Below are positions 1-9,761 of a stretch of 64,000 nucleotides of DNA, in pieces. Position numbers and translations under genes: made by a program. How positions within the stretch are numbered: position 1 is the stretch's first letter; each line of letters opens with the position of its first letter. The stretch is from Devosia sp. (lineage in GTDB: Bacteria; Pseudomonadota; Alphaproteobacteria; Rhizobiales; Devosiaceae). The stretch is from the NCBI RefSeq assembly GCF_024707125.1, contig NZ_JANQAH010000003.1, positions 1 to 64,000 of the forward strand, given 5' to 3'. A model generated the notes under the pieces. It was not told where the DNA came from and searched no databases. It saw only the letters and a program-made list of their open reading frames with translations.

Positions 1-127
1 CGGCAGCTTTAAGCGGTTTTAGCTCGTAAGCCTCGACCGTCCAAAACGGGGTCGATTGGGCCGACACTTGTTAGTCTCTCCCACATAGGCAAGCGCATCA
101 GGAAAAACACTGTCGCTCGAACCGTAT

Positions 128-1114
128 TCATCGCAATCCTAAGGCCATAGCCACCACACATACCCAATATAAACCTATCACAAGGACGCCGCCCCCCAAC
201 GCGCGCCAGGCGTCGCCCAGATAGGCGAACAACAAGACCAGCGCCGACACCGCGACCATCACAACATTATCGAAACTGGCAATCTGCTCCGGCACCTGAG
301 ATGGCGCAATTATTGCCGTCACACCGCACCGATACCCAAAATATTGTAGATGTTGGACCCGATGATGTTGCCAAACGCGACATCAGCCTCGCGCCGGACG
401 GCGGCGACAAGGGACGTCACCAATTCTGGGCATCGACGTGCCTACTGCCACTATGGTGAGGCCAATCACGGTCTCGGAAATGCCTGCCGACCGACAAGGT
501 CCACAGCGCCATTGACGAGAAAGGCGGTATCCCCCAAAGGACGACTATCGCCAAACCTGTCAGTGACGTTGCAAGCGGTAGAAGGACAGAGCTGCCGGGA
601 GATTTCCTGCGGAACAAGTGCAGTATCGCCATTCTGGGCTGCGAGGCTCTTGTCAGTAGACGCACCATAGAGCGGGTGTTGCTGCGCTCTTCCTGACGAA
701 TTGCGATGCAGATGTATGCTCCCAAAGCGGCCACGAACATGAGGCCAACCAGTCGCCCCAGTGGAAACAGCGGCGAAAGAAGTGCGAATACAATGGCCAC
801 CGCCACCATCAGCACGGCGTCTCGGCGCAGCGCTGACGATTGCACCACAATCGGGGTGAGCATAGCCGATGCACCCAGGATCAGCAGCAGGTTGGCGATG
901 CTGGAGCCCACAATATTGCCGAAGGCGATCCCAGGAGAACCGTTTTACCGCCGCCTGCACCGAGGTGACCCAGTTCGGGGCGTCGAGGTGCCGAAGCCGA
1001 CCAGCGTCAGCCCTATGATCAACAGGGGATACCCTAACTGGCTCGCGACCCGCACGGCGCCTCGCACCAGAAGGTCGCCGCCAACCAGAAGTAGAACCAA
1101 CCCCCGATGATCAT
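128..1114 (-). pseudogene. Calcium/sodium antiporter (CaCA, YrbG-like), frame-broken
   Basis: Both alpha-repeats of the CaCA family can be read in shifting minus-strand frames: GFGTSTPELVTS near 1000-960 followed by GSSIANLLLILG at 911-876, and IGLTIVAVGTSMPEL-type sequence followed by the C-terminal helices at 322-128. The reconstructed length, about 329 residues, is the family norm. The ATG at 1114 joins the frame only if one G is restored in the G run near 1103. Further single-base shifts lie near 990, 940 and 440-600. The family exchanges Na+ or K+ for Ca2+ across the inner membrane. As it stands no full protein is made. Whether this is decay or base-call error cannot be told from one sequence. 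Confidence 0.75.
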
Positions 1115-1575
1115 AAGCCAAGTCTTACCTAACAAACCTCCCAATCAAACTCGCTAACAGCGCAAGTCAGCAGAGGGTTGCGAGGTTCCCGCATTCCCCC
1201 TGGCGGACGCCTGACCCCTGTGCCGCAATAATCCGCCGGTCGGCTCTTAGGCGCGTCGGCTCCACGGAAGGACGGCACCGAAGAAAGGAACAATAGCAGA
1301 TCGTGACCTCCGTTAGAAAACGAAAGCTAATGGCACCCTTAGAGCATCCCACCATGGTATTTTACGGCTGCTTCCAGGGCGGTTTGTCAGACCAGTCAGC
1401 GACTAGTTTGGGGCTCGGGATCTGCCGCTGATAAGCCTGCCATATTCGTTCTCTTCATGGCCGCTTCCGGCCAGAGGAGAAATGTGAAAGGGTATCCCAG
1501 CATTACGACCCTGCTGCTGCAGGAAGACCTGCTTGGAATGCCGGTAGGCAGGTTGGCGCTAAACGTGCGTTGAAG
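1115..1575. other. Intergenic, no gene supported
   Basis: Only short open frames without family signals occur here, and none has a convincing ribosome site. It separates the broken antiporter from the integrase remnant and may be eroded mobile-element DNA. Confidence 0.5.
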
Positions 1576-2118
1576 GTCAGACAAATCTGGTCAATTCGCT
1601 TCTTCCTTGACCGAGAGGGAAGGATGAGGGACCGAGCACTTTTGACTTGGCTATCGACAGCAAGCTTCGAGGCTGCGATCTGGTGAAGATCAAGATCGGC
1701 ACGCTCGTGGCGGGACCTGCATCGAACTCGGTCGATGGTAATCCAGCAGAAAGACAGGGAGACCCCGTCCAATTCGAGATCGCCGCTGACAAGGGCCAGC
1801 CTGCTTGCTTGGCTTGAGCGACGCGGAGGGGACGGTCGATGACTACGCCTTTTCCAAGCCGTGTAGTGCACGATGGTCATCTGAGCACCCGCCAATACGC
1901 CAGGCTGGTGGACGAGTGGGTCACTGCAATCGGGCTGACACCTGAGGAATATGGCACCCATTCGCTGCGGCCGTACAAAGGCGTCGCTCATTTTACAAAG
2001 CCACAGGCAACCTTCCGCCCAACCAATACTTCAGGCCATAGCAAGATCGAGAACACAGTTCGTTACCTTGGCGGATGTCGACGACGCTTTGTCGTTGTCA
2101 GAGGCAACCGAAATCTGA
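1576..2118 (+). pseudogene. Tyrosine recombinase/integrase, C-terminal remnant
   Basis: Shifting plus-strand frames read VRQIWSIRFFLDREGRMRDR, LRGCDLVKIKIGTLVAG, GHLSTRQYARLVDEWV, GLTPEEYGTHSLR and GHSKIENTVRYLG. These are the box I Arg region, the H-x-L-R motif (HSLR) and the GHSKI-x(n)-Tyr box II of a phage-type integrase common in rhizobia. At least four indels separate these blocks, and the N-terminal DNA-binding half is missing. The natural stop is at 2116-2118, after an EATEI-like end. Its decay is heavier than in the neighbouring metabolic genes. With the IS110 fragment that follows, it marks this edge as a graveyard of mobile elements. It is not functional as written. Confidence 0.75.
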
Positions 2119-2293
2119 GCAAGCGACTTCGCCGGCAGCCGGTTGTGCTTCGTCGGCGAAGCGCCCCTTTCTGGCCGTTCGACTGCCGCTTGCGGCGTCC
2201 CGAAAAGCATAGGTAATCCGGCTCGCTCTGACATGGAGGCGAGCCTCCCTGATATAGTCGCTGGTCTTTGGACCACCGCGAAGCAGGGAGACT

Positions 2294-2990
2294 ATGATGG
2301 GACATTATGTTGGTGTTGACGTTGGCCTGCGGTCATCGTCGCTTTGCATTATCGACGAGCAGGGCAAGGTATGCCTTGAGCGTGAAGTTGCCTCGGAGAT
2401 CGATGAGATTGCCGACGCGATAGGAGGCTTTTCTGAGCATGTCGATGGCGTTGCGCTGGAGACCGGCAACCTTACGCCATGGCTGACGGCGGGTCTGCGG
2501 GCAGAAGGTTTCCGGGTTGTCGTTATGGAGGCTCGCCAGGTGAAGACGACCCTGTCGAGCCTGCGTAACAAGACCGACCGGAACGATGCACGCGGCATTG
2601 CCCAAATCCTGCGCACCGGTTGGTACCGCGAGGTGCATGTGAAGAGCCTTGAGAGCCAGAGGCTGAAGACGCTGTTGGCAGCACGCAGAGCTTTGCTCCG
2701 GCGGCGGATAGACCTCGAGAACGAGGTCCGTGGACTACTCAAGGTCTACGGCTTCAAGCTGCCAGCACAGATCTATCATGCCCGGTTCGAGGATATGTCG
2801 CGCCAGGCCGTTATGGCCGATCCAGCACTTGCCGAAGCGCTTGGTCCGCTGCTGGATGCCCGCGGTCATCTTTACCGCGCGTTTCTCGAGATCGATAAGC
2901 GTGTCAGGTCCATCGCGCATGATGAAGGCGCGGACATGTTCCCGCCGATAGCCGCCCTTTCCAAGCCGGAGGCGAGTGCGAGCTTCGCTT
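2294..2990 (+). pseudogene. IS110-family transposase, 3'-truncated
   Basis: The first ~210 codons are an intact IS110 DEDD (RuvC-like) domain: YVGVDVG with the first Asp, ALETGN with the Glu, and KTDRNDARGIAQ with the following Asp pair. IS110 enzymes are usually about 340 residues and end in a Transposase_20 domain with a catalytic Ser. Here similarity stops after the VRSIAHDE motif (about 2930), and the frame then runs on through antisense sequence of the next gene to 3154. The C-terminal catalytic half and the right end of the element are therefore gone. The ATG at 2294 follows AGCAGGGAGACT, a good ribosome site. This copy cannot transpose itself. Confidence 0.8.
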
Positions 2991-3088
2991 GCCAGTTCCG
3001 GCACGGCCGCTTTGGCGTGAATCTAAATTCAAACAGCAAAGCGCCCGATGGGTTGCACCGGGCACTTCTTTCTCAAGTCACCTCGAGA

Positions 3089-3808
3089 TTACTTGGTAGC
3101 GAGGATTTCGAAATTGTGGACGTTTGCCACCACACCGTCGTCCCATCCACCTGAGATCAATTCTGAAGCCTTTTCATTCAGGAGTCCGGCGACTTGTCCG
3201 GCAAAGTGCGCTTCGCGGCCAGAGTTGTCGGCAAAGATGTCGAAGATGGCGAAGTTGGTCTCGTCAATCTGCAGCGCCGCCCAGAACAATGTTTTGGGTT
3301 CAGTTTCTGCGACGATGGGGCCGGCGGCGGTCAGCAAGGCTGCCAATTCGGGGCCTTTACCTGGAGCAGCTTTGAGCTTGATGTAAGTTGCGGTCGTTGC
3401 CGTGGAGAGATCAACCGGCGCCTTGACCGACAGGACATCGGAGTTGTTGATATTCGCGACAACACCGTCGTCCCATCCGCCGTAGACCAGCGCGTCGGCG
3501 TTTTGGTTCAAAGCCGCCGCAACCGCTCCTGAGAAGTGAGCGTCGCGTGCTTCTTCGTCTGCGAAGATGTCAAAGATTGCGAGCGTGTCATCGGCTTGCA
3601 GAGCAAACCAAAGGACGGTGCCCGGCTCTGTGTCCCGCACGATCGCTGCGGCACCAGCCAGAAACTCCGCGAAAGCTCCGGTCTGGCCTTCGGCGGCCGG
3701 CATGGCGATGTAGCTGGCTGTATGATTTACCATTGGGTTGTCCTGTGCAGTTGCAGAAGTTGTGATCAGCGCCAGTGCGGCGACTGTCTGAAGGATTTGC
3801 GTTTTCAT
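3089..3808 (-). CDS. Secreted tandem antibiotic-biosynthesis-monooxygenase (ABM) domain protein
   Basis: This 239-residue protein has a signal peptide (residues 1-21, cut near TSATA-QDN) and two copies of an ABM-like ferredoxin-fold domain at about 33-118 and 140-225. The copies are clearly duplicated: AIFDIFADEEARDAHFSG versus AIFDIFADNSGREAHFAG, and GGWDDGVVANI versus GGWDDGVVANV. Single ABM domains often act as small cofactor-free monooxygenases or haem-binding proteins, usually as dimers. A tandem, exported form would be a built-in dimer in the periplasm. The substrate is unknown. It is divergent from a LysR gene and probably controlled by it. GGAGACGACC before the ATG supports the start. 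Confidence 0.8.
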   Translation of the reverse strand: MKTQILQTVAALALITTSATAQDNPMVNHTASYIAMPAAEGQTGAFAEFLAGAAAIVRDTEPGTVLWFALQADDTLAIFDIFADEEARDAHFSGAVAAALNQNADALVYGGWDDGVVANINNSDVLSVKAPVDLSTATTATYIKLKAAPGKGPELAALLTAAGPIVAETEPKTLFWAALQIDETNFAIFDIFADNSGREAHFAGQVAGLLNEKASELISGGWDDGVVANVHNFEILATK

Positions 3809-3905
3809 GGTCGTCTCCTGATTTGAAGTGCTTCAGGTTTGGTTTCGATGCACTTTTGTCCCATGCCGAATGCGCCCGAACCCAATTCCGAAATTCTATT
3901 CTTTG

Positions 3906-3920
3906 ATAGACATTGACTAT
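3906..3920. promoter_or_regulatory. Candidate LysR box
   Basis: ATAG-N7-CTAT is an interrupted palindrome of the T-N11-A type bound by LysR regulators. It sits 49 bases before the LysR start and about 90 bases before the divergent ABM gene. The assignment is by motif and position only. Confidence 0.5.
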
Positions 3921-3968
3921 TGAAGTTGGTTTGATGGTGTGGCTGAAGATGTAACGGAGAATGCGGCG

Positions 3969-4841
3969 ATGGAAATGAACCAGATCAGGTATTTTCTCGC
4001 TGTCTGCGAGCACCGAAACTTCACCCACGCAGCCAGCGCCTCCAATGTCTCCCAGCCTTCCTTGACGACTGCGATCAAGAAACTTGAAGACGAGCTTGGA
4101 GGTGACCTGTTTGTCAGGGACCGTGCGGGATGCAGGCTGACGACGCTGGGAAAACTCATGCAGCCAAGATTGCAGAAGGCTCATGATGAGACGAGACAGG
4201 CGAAGGCGGAGGCTGTCCGTCATATGCGCTTGGAGCGGGTGCCAATCTCTGTCGGTGTCGGAGAAACGATTGGCCACAACAGGATTTCGGCAGCTATGGA
4301 GCGTACTCGTACGCGATTGCCGCAAGCCGAAATAGAATTGATCGTTGCGCCAACCCCCGAGCTTCTTGCCGGGTTACGAGATGGTGAATTTGACGTTGTA
4401 GTCACCGCAGAGAAGGTCAGTGAAGACCTCTATCGTATAGACCATCTCTATGAAGAGGACTACAAGGTCGTGGTGTCAAAGTCGCATCCGTTGTCTGAAC
4501 TAAGTGCGATCTCTCTTTCGACTCTTGCTAAAACTGACATGCTTGACCGCCTAAATTGCGAAATGCGGGATGTTTTGCATGGGACCTGCGCGGATCATGG
4601 TCACGAACTCTACGCGGCCTATCGGTCAAATCGGGTGGATTGGTTAGTTGAACTTGCTCGGCAAGGGTCAGGTGCGGTGATCCTGCCAGCCACCGCTATT
4701 CCTTCGGACATGGGCCTGGTGTCGAAACCCATCGATGGTCTTGAAATATCAAGAACTGTTTTGGCCCTTCGATATCGGCACCAAACGACGAGACCAGAGA
4801 CAAATGATCTGATCCGTGAGATGACGCGCACGCTGGCGTAG
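3969..4841 (+). CDS. LysR-family transcriptional regulator
   Basis: About 290 residues. Residues 1-60 form the winged HTH (MNQIRYFLAVCEHRNFTHAA, then VSQPSLTTAIKKLEDELG), followed by the periplasmic-binding-like effector domain. The frame is open back to 3939, but the ATG at 3969 is chosen because GGAG lies 9 bases ahead and the HTH begins directly after it. It is transcribed away from the secreted ABM gene, with a LysR box between them, which suggests local control of that gene. The effector is unknown. This is one of the intact genes of the left part. Confidence 0.85.
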   Translation: MEMNQIRYFLAVCEHRNFTHAASASNVSQPSLTTAIKKLEDELGGDLFVRDRAGCRLTTLGKLMQPRLQKAHDETRQAKAEAVRHMRLERVPISVGVGETIGHNRISAAMERTRTRLPQAEIELIVAPTPELLAGLRDGEFDVVVTAEKVSEDLYRIDHLYEEDYKVVVSKSHPLSELSAISLSTLAKTDMLDRLNCEMRDVLHGTCADHGHELYAAYRSNRVDWLVELARQGSGAVILPATAIPSDMGLVSKPIDGLEISRTVLALRYRHQTTRPETNDLIREMTRTLA

Positions 4842-6313
4842 TGAGGTCGGTAATCGACATTCGCCCATCGTGCAGCAATCGTCACTTTGGGCTCAGACCA
4901 GACTTTCGCGGCATCACGCTCGAACGTCCGTTCTACTTTTCTTCGAGACCTCGCCAGCAATCCGCCACTTAGCGCTGGAGAAATTGCGCCAGATTGCGGT
5001 GAAGGTCACAGCGAACCACACCCATTGTGTGCGGTGATAGTCGTCGGTGACGAGGCCGTACTCTTCAAGAAGCCACCGCGCCGCGTGAGGCGACCTTCGG
5101 CGCGGGTAACAGTGGGTGGGTTCTTTTCAATCTTGAGGAGCCGCTTGTGACCTGATGACCTCTTCAGCAGACGTCCCCGACTTTGCCGTCGGGTGGAAGT
5201 GAATGAACGGCAGATTTCGGGCGCCGAACGCGGCGCTCCGAACGGATACAATGGGGTCGGATGCCGCACGTCGGCTTTCTCAAATTCCTCGCCGAAACCG
5301 GACAGTCCGGAACCGGCCCCAACTGAGCCGTTGGCGCGCCCGCGGCTCGAATGGCCGCTTTCCATCATGCGGTCACCGAGAGCGGACAGACCGCTCACGG
5401 CCCCCCAATCGGCCGCCTCCTACCCTCGCAATCTCATGTCCGCTTTTGCAGCGCTCCGACCAAATGCTGTCAGTCCGCATTCTGCCCCCAAAGTGCCGCC
5501 CGCACCATCCCGCGCCCGATGACTGATTTCCCCAGGGCGGCGACAAAAGCCGCCTGACTGCTCTCGGCCCCCCTTCTCAGTCAACCGCGTTGGTGGAGGA
5601 CAGACAGGCCGCTTTTATGCCAAGTTTGCTGGAACGCACGAATAATACAGGTTCTGCTCAACGTGGTCGCCTGCCAGACTCTAGCCCCGCACCGCTTTCA
5701 AAGTTGGTGCCCCTTGTTTTCCGCATCAGTCGATCCATACCGTTCGTTCGACCGAAGCGGCCCCTCGCACAGTGCTGGCGTGCGCACCGGGCGTCCCACC
5801 TACCCTTCATCTGCTGTCATTTCGGTAGCAGACACGCTCCAATTCAACATCATTGACCTTCTAGTGCCATGTCTCATTCGTCACAGCAGCGTAGCCGTAA
5901 ACTACCGGCCCCTCGTCTTTCACACACTACGCACCTTCGATGCCAAGAAACACGCCAAGTTGCGCCCTAACCCATTGATGATTAATGTATTTGCAGAGCC
6001 AAATCGTCATGAGGCGCGAGGTTGCGCAATTGGCGGCGTGTTCGTTTCATTCGTTGCGAGTGTCGGCACGAAGGTGCACCCTGCCGTATATCCCTCACGA
6101 GTGAAGCCGCCTTCCGTTGCGGCTGACCTTTCGTCGACGCGAGATGATGTGGAGTCGAGGCGGCGCCCACCGTTCCTCGCTCTACGTTCGACCATCAGGC
6201 TTATGGCGGTGATGGGGTGGTTTCCAGTGTGTCGGCTTTCGTACATGATGGTCGGCGAGCAGACACGATGATGTGGCTATCAGGCTTTCCGTGGGCGTCT
6301 GCGAGGAGGAACC
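4842..6313. other. 1.5 kb with no supported gene
   Basis: Open frames of 60-200 codons exist on both strands, but none shows family motifs, a convincing start or consistent coding character. Around 4913-5085 a minus-strand frame reads ARWLLEEYG and HRTQWVWFAVTF, which could be the tail of a decayed gene I do not recognise. A copy of a dispersed motif (core ATGGGGTCGG) lies at 5248-5267. The stretch is probably eroded DNA between mobile remnants. Confidence 0.5.
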
Positions 6314-6715
6314 GTGGCAGTCCAATTGCACCATGTATCGCTGGTTACCGCCGATCCTGAAGTATCTGCGGATTTCTATCAGTCTGTCTTCCAGCTGCAG
6401 CGGCTGCCACGACCGCCTTTCAAAATCGAAGGCGTATGGCTCGACTGTGGGCCGAGCCTCCAGTTGCACCTCACCAAGCACCTGTCGGGAAACTTCAGAA
6501 CGCGGGGTGTCGACAACAATGACGTCCACTTCGCACTTCGAACCGATGATTTTGAAGGCGTCCTTGCCCGCCTCCTGGCGGTAGGCTTCCGGGAGGATGC
6601 AACAGACAATGACGCGATGAAAATTCTCGTCAACCGCTCGGGTATGGCTGGGTTTCTCCAGCTCTACGTGATGGATCCCGACCGTAACATCATCGAAGTC
6701 AACACATCGACGTAG
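6314..6715 (+). CDS. VOC-superfamily (glyoxalase/dioxygenase-fold) protein
   Basis: 133 residues with the paired beta-alpha-beta-beta-beta pattern of the VOC fold: LHHVSLVTADPEVSADFYQS at the start and MDPDRNIIEVN at the end, where His and Glu commonly bind metal. The GTG at 6314 is preceded by GAGGAGGAACC, a strong ribosome site, so the start is GTG. VOC members include glyoxalases, extradiol dioxygenases and antibiotic-binding proteins. The reaction here cannot be named. It stands alone between non-coding stretches, with a membrane-protein gene 78 bases downstream on the same strand. Confidence 0.75.
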   Translation: MAVQLHHVSLVTADPEVSADFYQSVFQLQRLPRPPFKIEGVWLDCGPSLQLHLTKHLSGNFRTRGVDNNDVHFALRTDDFEGVLARLLAVGFREDATDNDAMKILVNRSGMAGFLQLYVMDPDRNIIEVNTST

Positions 6716-6793
6716 ATGTCGTCAGAATAGGGGTGGTTTGCGGAAGGGCTGGTTTCAGGCACAATCTAAGACAGTGCATCCAAGGACCGCGCA

Positions 6794-7375
6794 ATGGCCA
6801 CCGTCTCGAAAGTATTGAATTCGGATTTGAACAGACCATTCGCCCTGTTCGCAATTCTCTTGTGCCTTCCGTTCGCCCTTGCCGGAGGAGCGGCAGCCAT
6901 TTTTTTCGTGGTGATGCTTTTTTCGGGAACAGTGACCGCGGAGCCTAGGTCGCTTTTGCTCTTGTTGCCTGCGATTTTGGGCGGCGCGTGCGTGCGACTA
7001 GCTGGAGTTCTTACACGCGACCTCTTGCTTCCGAGCCCTTTGCTGCAGATTGACAGCGCCGGTATCCTCGATCGACGTTTGGGATGTGGCCTGATCTCTT
7101 GGGGAAATGTTTCGAAGATTATCTCTCTGGACCCGCAACAAGCCGGCTTCCTAGTCGAAGTCCATACACCAGTGAATGCAAATTTCACCCGGATGCGTGC
7201 CGGGACACTCGGCATTATCTGGCGGTTGCCCCCGTCTACGGTTTACGTCGCCATGCAGCAGGCCATGGGGCCCCATGTTGCGACTAGTGATTTACTGTCG
7301 ATCGCTCGGGAACACGGCGTACCAACATCAACTCTGCGGATAAGCAAGATCACTGGTCGCTCAATCCCGGTTTAG
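6794..7375 (+). CDS. Small membrane protein, STM3941-like
   Basis: 193 residues: two hydrophobic helices at about 15-45 and 55-75, then a soluble PH-like tail beginning LLQIDSAGILDRRLGCGLISWGNV. That order resembles the STM3941 group of uncharacterised inner-membrane proteins, whose tail typically reads D-x-x-G-I followed by I-x-W. The function is unknown. The upstream spacer is 78 bases, so it may share a transcript with the VOC gene, but nothing shows this directly. The start at 6794 is the only ATG before the first helix. Confidence 0.6.
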   Translation: MATVSKVLNSDLNRPFALFAILLCLPFALAGGAAAIFFVVMLFSGTVTAEPRSLLLLLPAILGGACVRLAGVLTRDLLLPSPLLQIDSAGILDRRLGCGLISWGNVSKIISLDPQQAGFLVEVHTPVNANFTRMRAGTLGIIWRLPPSTVYVAMQQAMGPHVATSDLLSIAREHGVPTSTLRISKITGRSIPV

Positions 7376-7791
7376 CTTGCCAATAGCGCACCGCCTCGCC
7401 ATGTCCGCTCCTAGGCAGCGTGACAAAAAGCCTGATCGTCTGGAATGGGGTCGATGACCGACCAGCGCTTCCGGGGTGGATTTCGGACAGGCAGCTTTTC
7501 GGCGGTCAGAGACGAAGCCAGACAATGGAGTCGCGAATTGCCACCGGGATAGAACCTGACGTGGTATCGGATCGGGGGCTCCCCGCCTTTGCACGGCACG
7601 GATGCAGCTTTTGGCGGCGCGCTTCGAACAGCTTGGCCTGACTGACCACGAGATCGCGGGAATGCCTCACGACACCAGGCGGATGCATGCTCGGCGTGAC
7701 AAAAAGGCGCTGACGGGTTGCTACTTCAGCCCGGCAGCCCATTTCAAGTACCGAAAGCGATCGGCAGGAGGCCCAACCGCCCTACTTTGCA
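7376..7791. other. Intergenic, no gene supported
   Basis: Short frames on both strands lack family motifs. A copy of the dispersed GGGGTCGA-type motif lies near 7443-7460. The stretch follows the end of the frame-broken ATPase gene on the minus strand, and I saw no clear terminator. Confidence 0.4.
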
Positions 7792-8842
7792 CTAGCCTAG
7801 CTGGGATACTCGGCGACCATCTTCATCGAAGAAGTGCAGCTTCTCCAGGTTTGGTTTGAGGTTGATCCGGTCACCGGGCCGCACCTCCAGCCGATCCTTG
7901 AATACGGCAGTGATCTGCTGCCCTTGGGCTCTAGCGATGATCAGCGTCTCTGAGCCGGTTGGTTCAACGACGACAACCTCGCAGGCGATGCCATCGGGAC
8001 CTACCTCGAAATGCTCCGGGCGCATGCCGCATAGTTTGGCTCGTTCCAGTTGAATGCCGGTCTCAAGCAAATAGCCGCCGGTCAACTGAAAGCCACTGGC
8101 CTGCGTGACTCCCTCAAGGAAGTTCATGGCTGGCGAGCCGATAAACCCGGCAACAAAAGTGTTCCGTGGTGCATCATAGAGCTCTAGGGGGGTGCCAATC
8201 TGCTCGATACGACCATCGCGCATCACCACGATCCGATCTGCCAAGGTCATGGCCTCTACCTGATCATGGGTCACGTAGACCGTGGTGGTCCCCAGGCGTT
8301 GATGTAGTTCCTTGATCTCGGAGCGCATCACCACGCGAAGTTTTTGCGTCGAGGTTGGAAAGAGGTTCGTCAAAAAGGAATACCTGCGGATTCCGCACGA
8401 TAGCCCGACCCATGGCAACGCGCTGGCGTTGGCCACCCGACAACTGGCGCGGAAAGCGGTCGAGGAGATTCTCGAGGCCCAGAATACGGGCCGAATCCCT
8501 CACCTTGGTCGCAATCTCGTCCTTGCTCGCGCCCTTGAGCTTGAGAGCGAAGCTCATGTTGTCCGCGACCGTCATATGCGGATAAAGCGCGTAGGACTGG
8601 AACACCATAGCAATGTCCCGCTCTTTCGCCGGCAGATCGGTCACCATGCGATCCCCGATCCACATTTCGCCCGAAGTAATGTCTTCAAGACCCGCGATCA
8701 TGCGCAGCAACGTGGATTTGCCGCAGCCCGACGGACCGACCAGAACAAGGAACTCTCCATCCCTGACATCGATGGAAACGGACTTGATAATTTCGACTGC
8801 GCCGTAGCTCTTGCCGACGGCATCGATCTTTACTTCGGCCAT
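7792..8842 (-). pseudogene. UgpC/MsmK-type sugar ABC ATPase with one +1 frameshift
   Basis: The first frame holds Walker A (GPSGCGKST), the Q-loop ([11 protein letters not shown]), the signature LSGGQRQRV and Walker B ([14 protein letters not shown]). The second frame resumes exactly at [17 protein letters not shown] with the H-loop THDQ and the C-terminal OB/TOBE domain to SQLG. The shift is one extra A in a minus-strand A5 run (T5 at 8341-8345). The ATG at 8842 follows GGGAGGGCCCTC. These ATPases drive CUT1 sugar importers and are often shared by several. It is the only CUT1 ATPase gene in the first 46 kb and sits third behind a dehydrogenase and a hydrolase on the same strand. A base-call error is more likely than true loss. 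Confidence 0.85.
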
Positions 8843-8877
8843 GAGGGCCCTCCCAAGGAGCAGCAGATCGCGTGGCG

Positions 8878-9761
8878 TCACATGAGATCGTGCTGTGTGA
8901 TGGTTATTTTCGGACGCGGCCATTCTTTCCATGGCGCCTGTTGATGGGCTCGAGGGCAGATGACGATCGAGGAAGGCATCCGTCAGTTTGTGAAACAGTT
9001 CGCGGTCATCACGCCTGACGAAATGGCTAGCACCGCGGACAACGGTCACCTCTGCACCAAGCGCCCGTAGGATCGCCCTGTGGTTAGACGTCATCCCGAT
9101 CTTGATCGTGCCAGTCAGGACCTGAATGGGAATTCTAGAGCGAACCAAATCGGCGATCAGTGTAGTCCATCCGCGTGAGGGGGATGACATGGCCGTTGGC
9201 AACAAGGGCAATATCTGTATCGTCCTTGGCGCGCGCCCAGGCCTCCAGTTCATCCTCGTTCCATTGAGGGAAGATCGCCCGAATTTCCTCGATGCGCTGT
9301 GCAGGGCTCAAAGCCTTCATGCGCCATAATTCGAGCTGCGCACGGCTGGCCACCTGCGGGTTTTGAAACTGGTTGACGGGCAGGCGCCAGAACGGGTCCT
9401 CCAGGATCACAGCGCTGACACGCTCCGAGAGCCGTGCGGCGACGGCCGCTGCGGCAGTGCCACCGGCAGAGTGCCCAAAAAAAACGAGCGGCTTACCCTG
9501 CGGCAATTGCCATAGATCGACCACCTGCAGAATGTCTTCCACTATGACATCGCCGGCATGGCCTTCGAGCAGGTCTTCAGACCAGCGCTCAGAACCCGAA
9601 TGTCCTCGAGGGTCGATGCCGAGCACATCGAAGCCTCGGGTAGTCCAGTGGCGCAAGGTCGGAAGCATTGCTTCTACCGACTCGATGAGGCCGGGCAATG
9701 CGATCAGCATCCCGCGCGCACCGCCCACCGAGGGCAGCCAGGTTGTGCGCAAAATCGTCAT
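8878..9761 (-). pseudogene. Alpha/beta-hydrolase with frameshift
   Basis: The first frame carries LIALPGLIESVEAMLPTL, the acid-region motif GIDPRGHSGS and the nucleophile elbow GHSAGG, continuing to NGHVIPL. After one extra C in a C5 run (plus-strand G5 at 9179-9183) the other frame continues [21 protein letters not shown] and ends with the catalytic-His region [14 protein letters not shown]. Total about 290 residues, normal for the family. The second frame has no stop before the ATPase start, so a further indel near 8885 leading to the TGA at 8878-8880 is likely. Its ATG overlaps the dehydrogenase stop by 4 bases (ATGA), indicating one operon. It is probably an esterase or lactonase of the sugar pathway; the substrate is unknown. 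Confidence 0.75.

Noticed and set aside
4842..6313. A gene or RNA in the 1.5-kb empty stretch
   Set aside because: No frame holds recognisable motifs over more than about 40 codons, and I could not find a convincing structured RNA by eye.
8341..8345. Programmed +1 frameshifting in the ATPase gene
   Set aside because: Similar one-base excesses occur in a dozen unrelated genes nearby. A programmed signal would not recur in LacI, SDR, ChrB and WYL genes alike.
8264..9253. A 329-codon frame fusing a hydrolase tail to an ABC ATPase
   Set aside because: The ATPase has its own ATG and ribosome site at 8842. The fusion depends on frameshifts at both ends.
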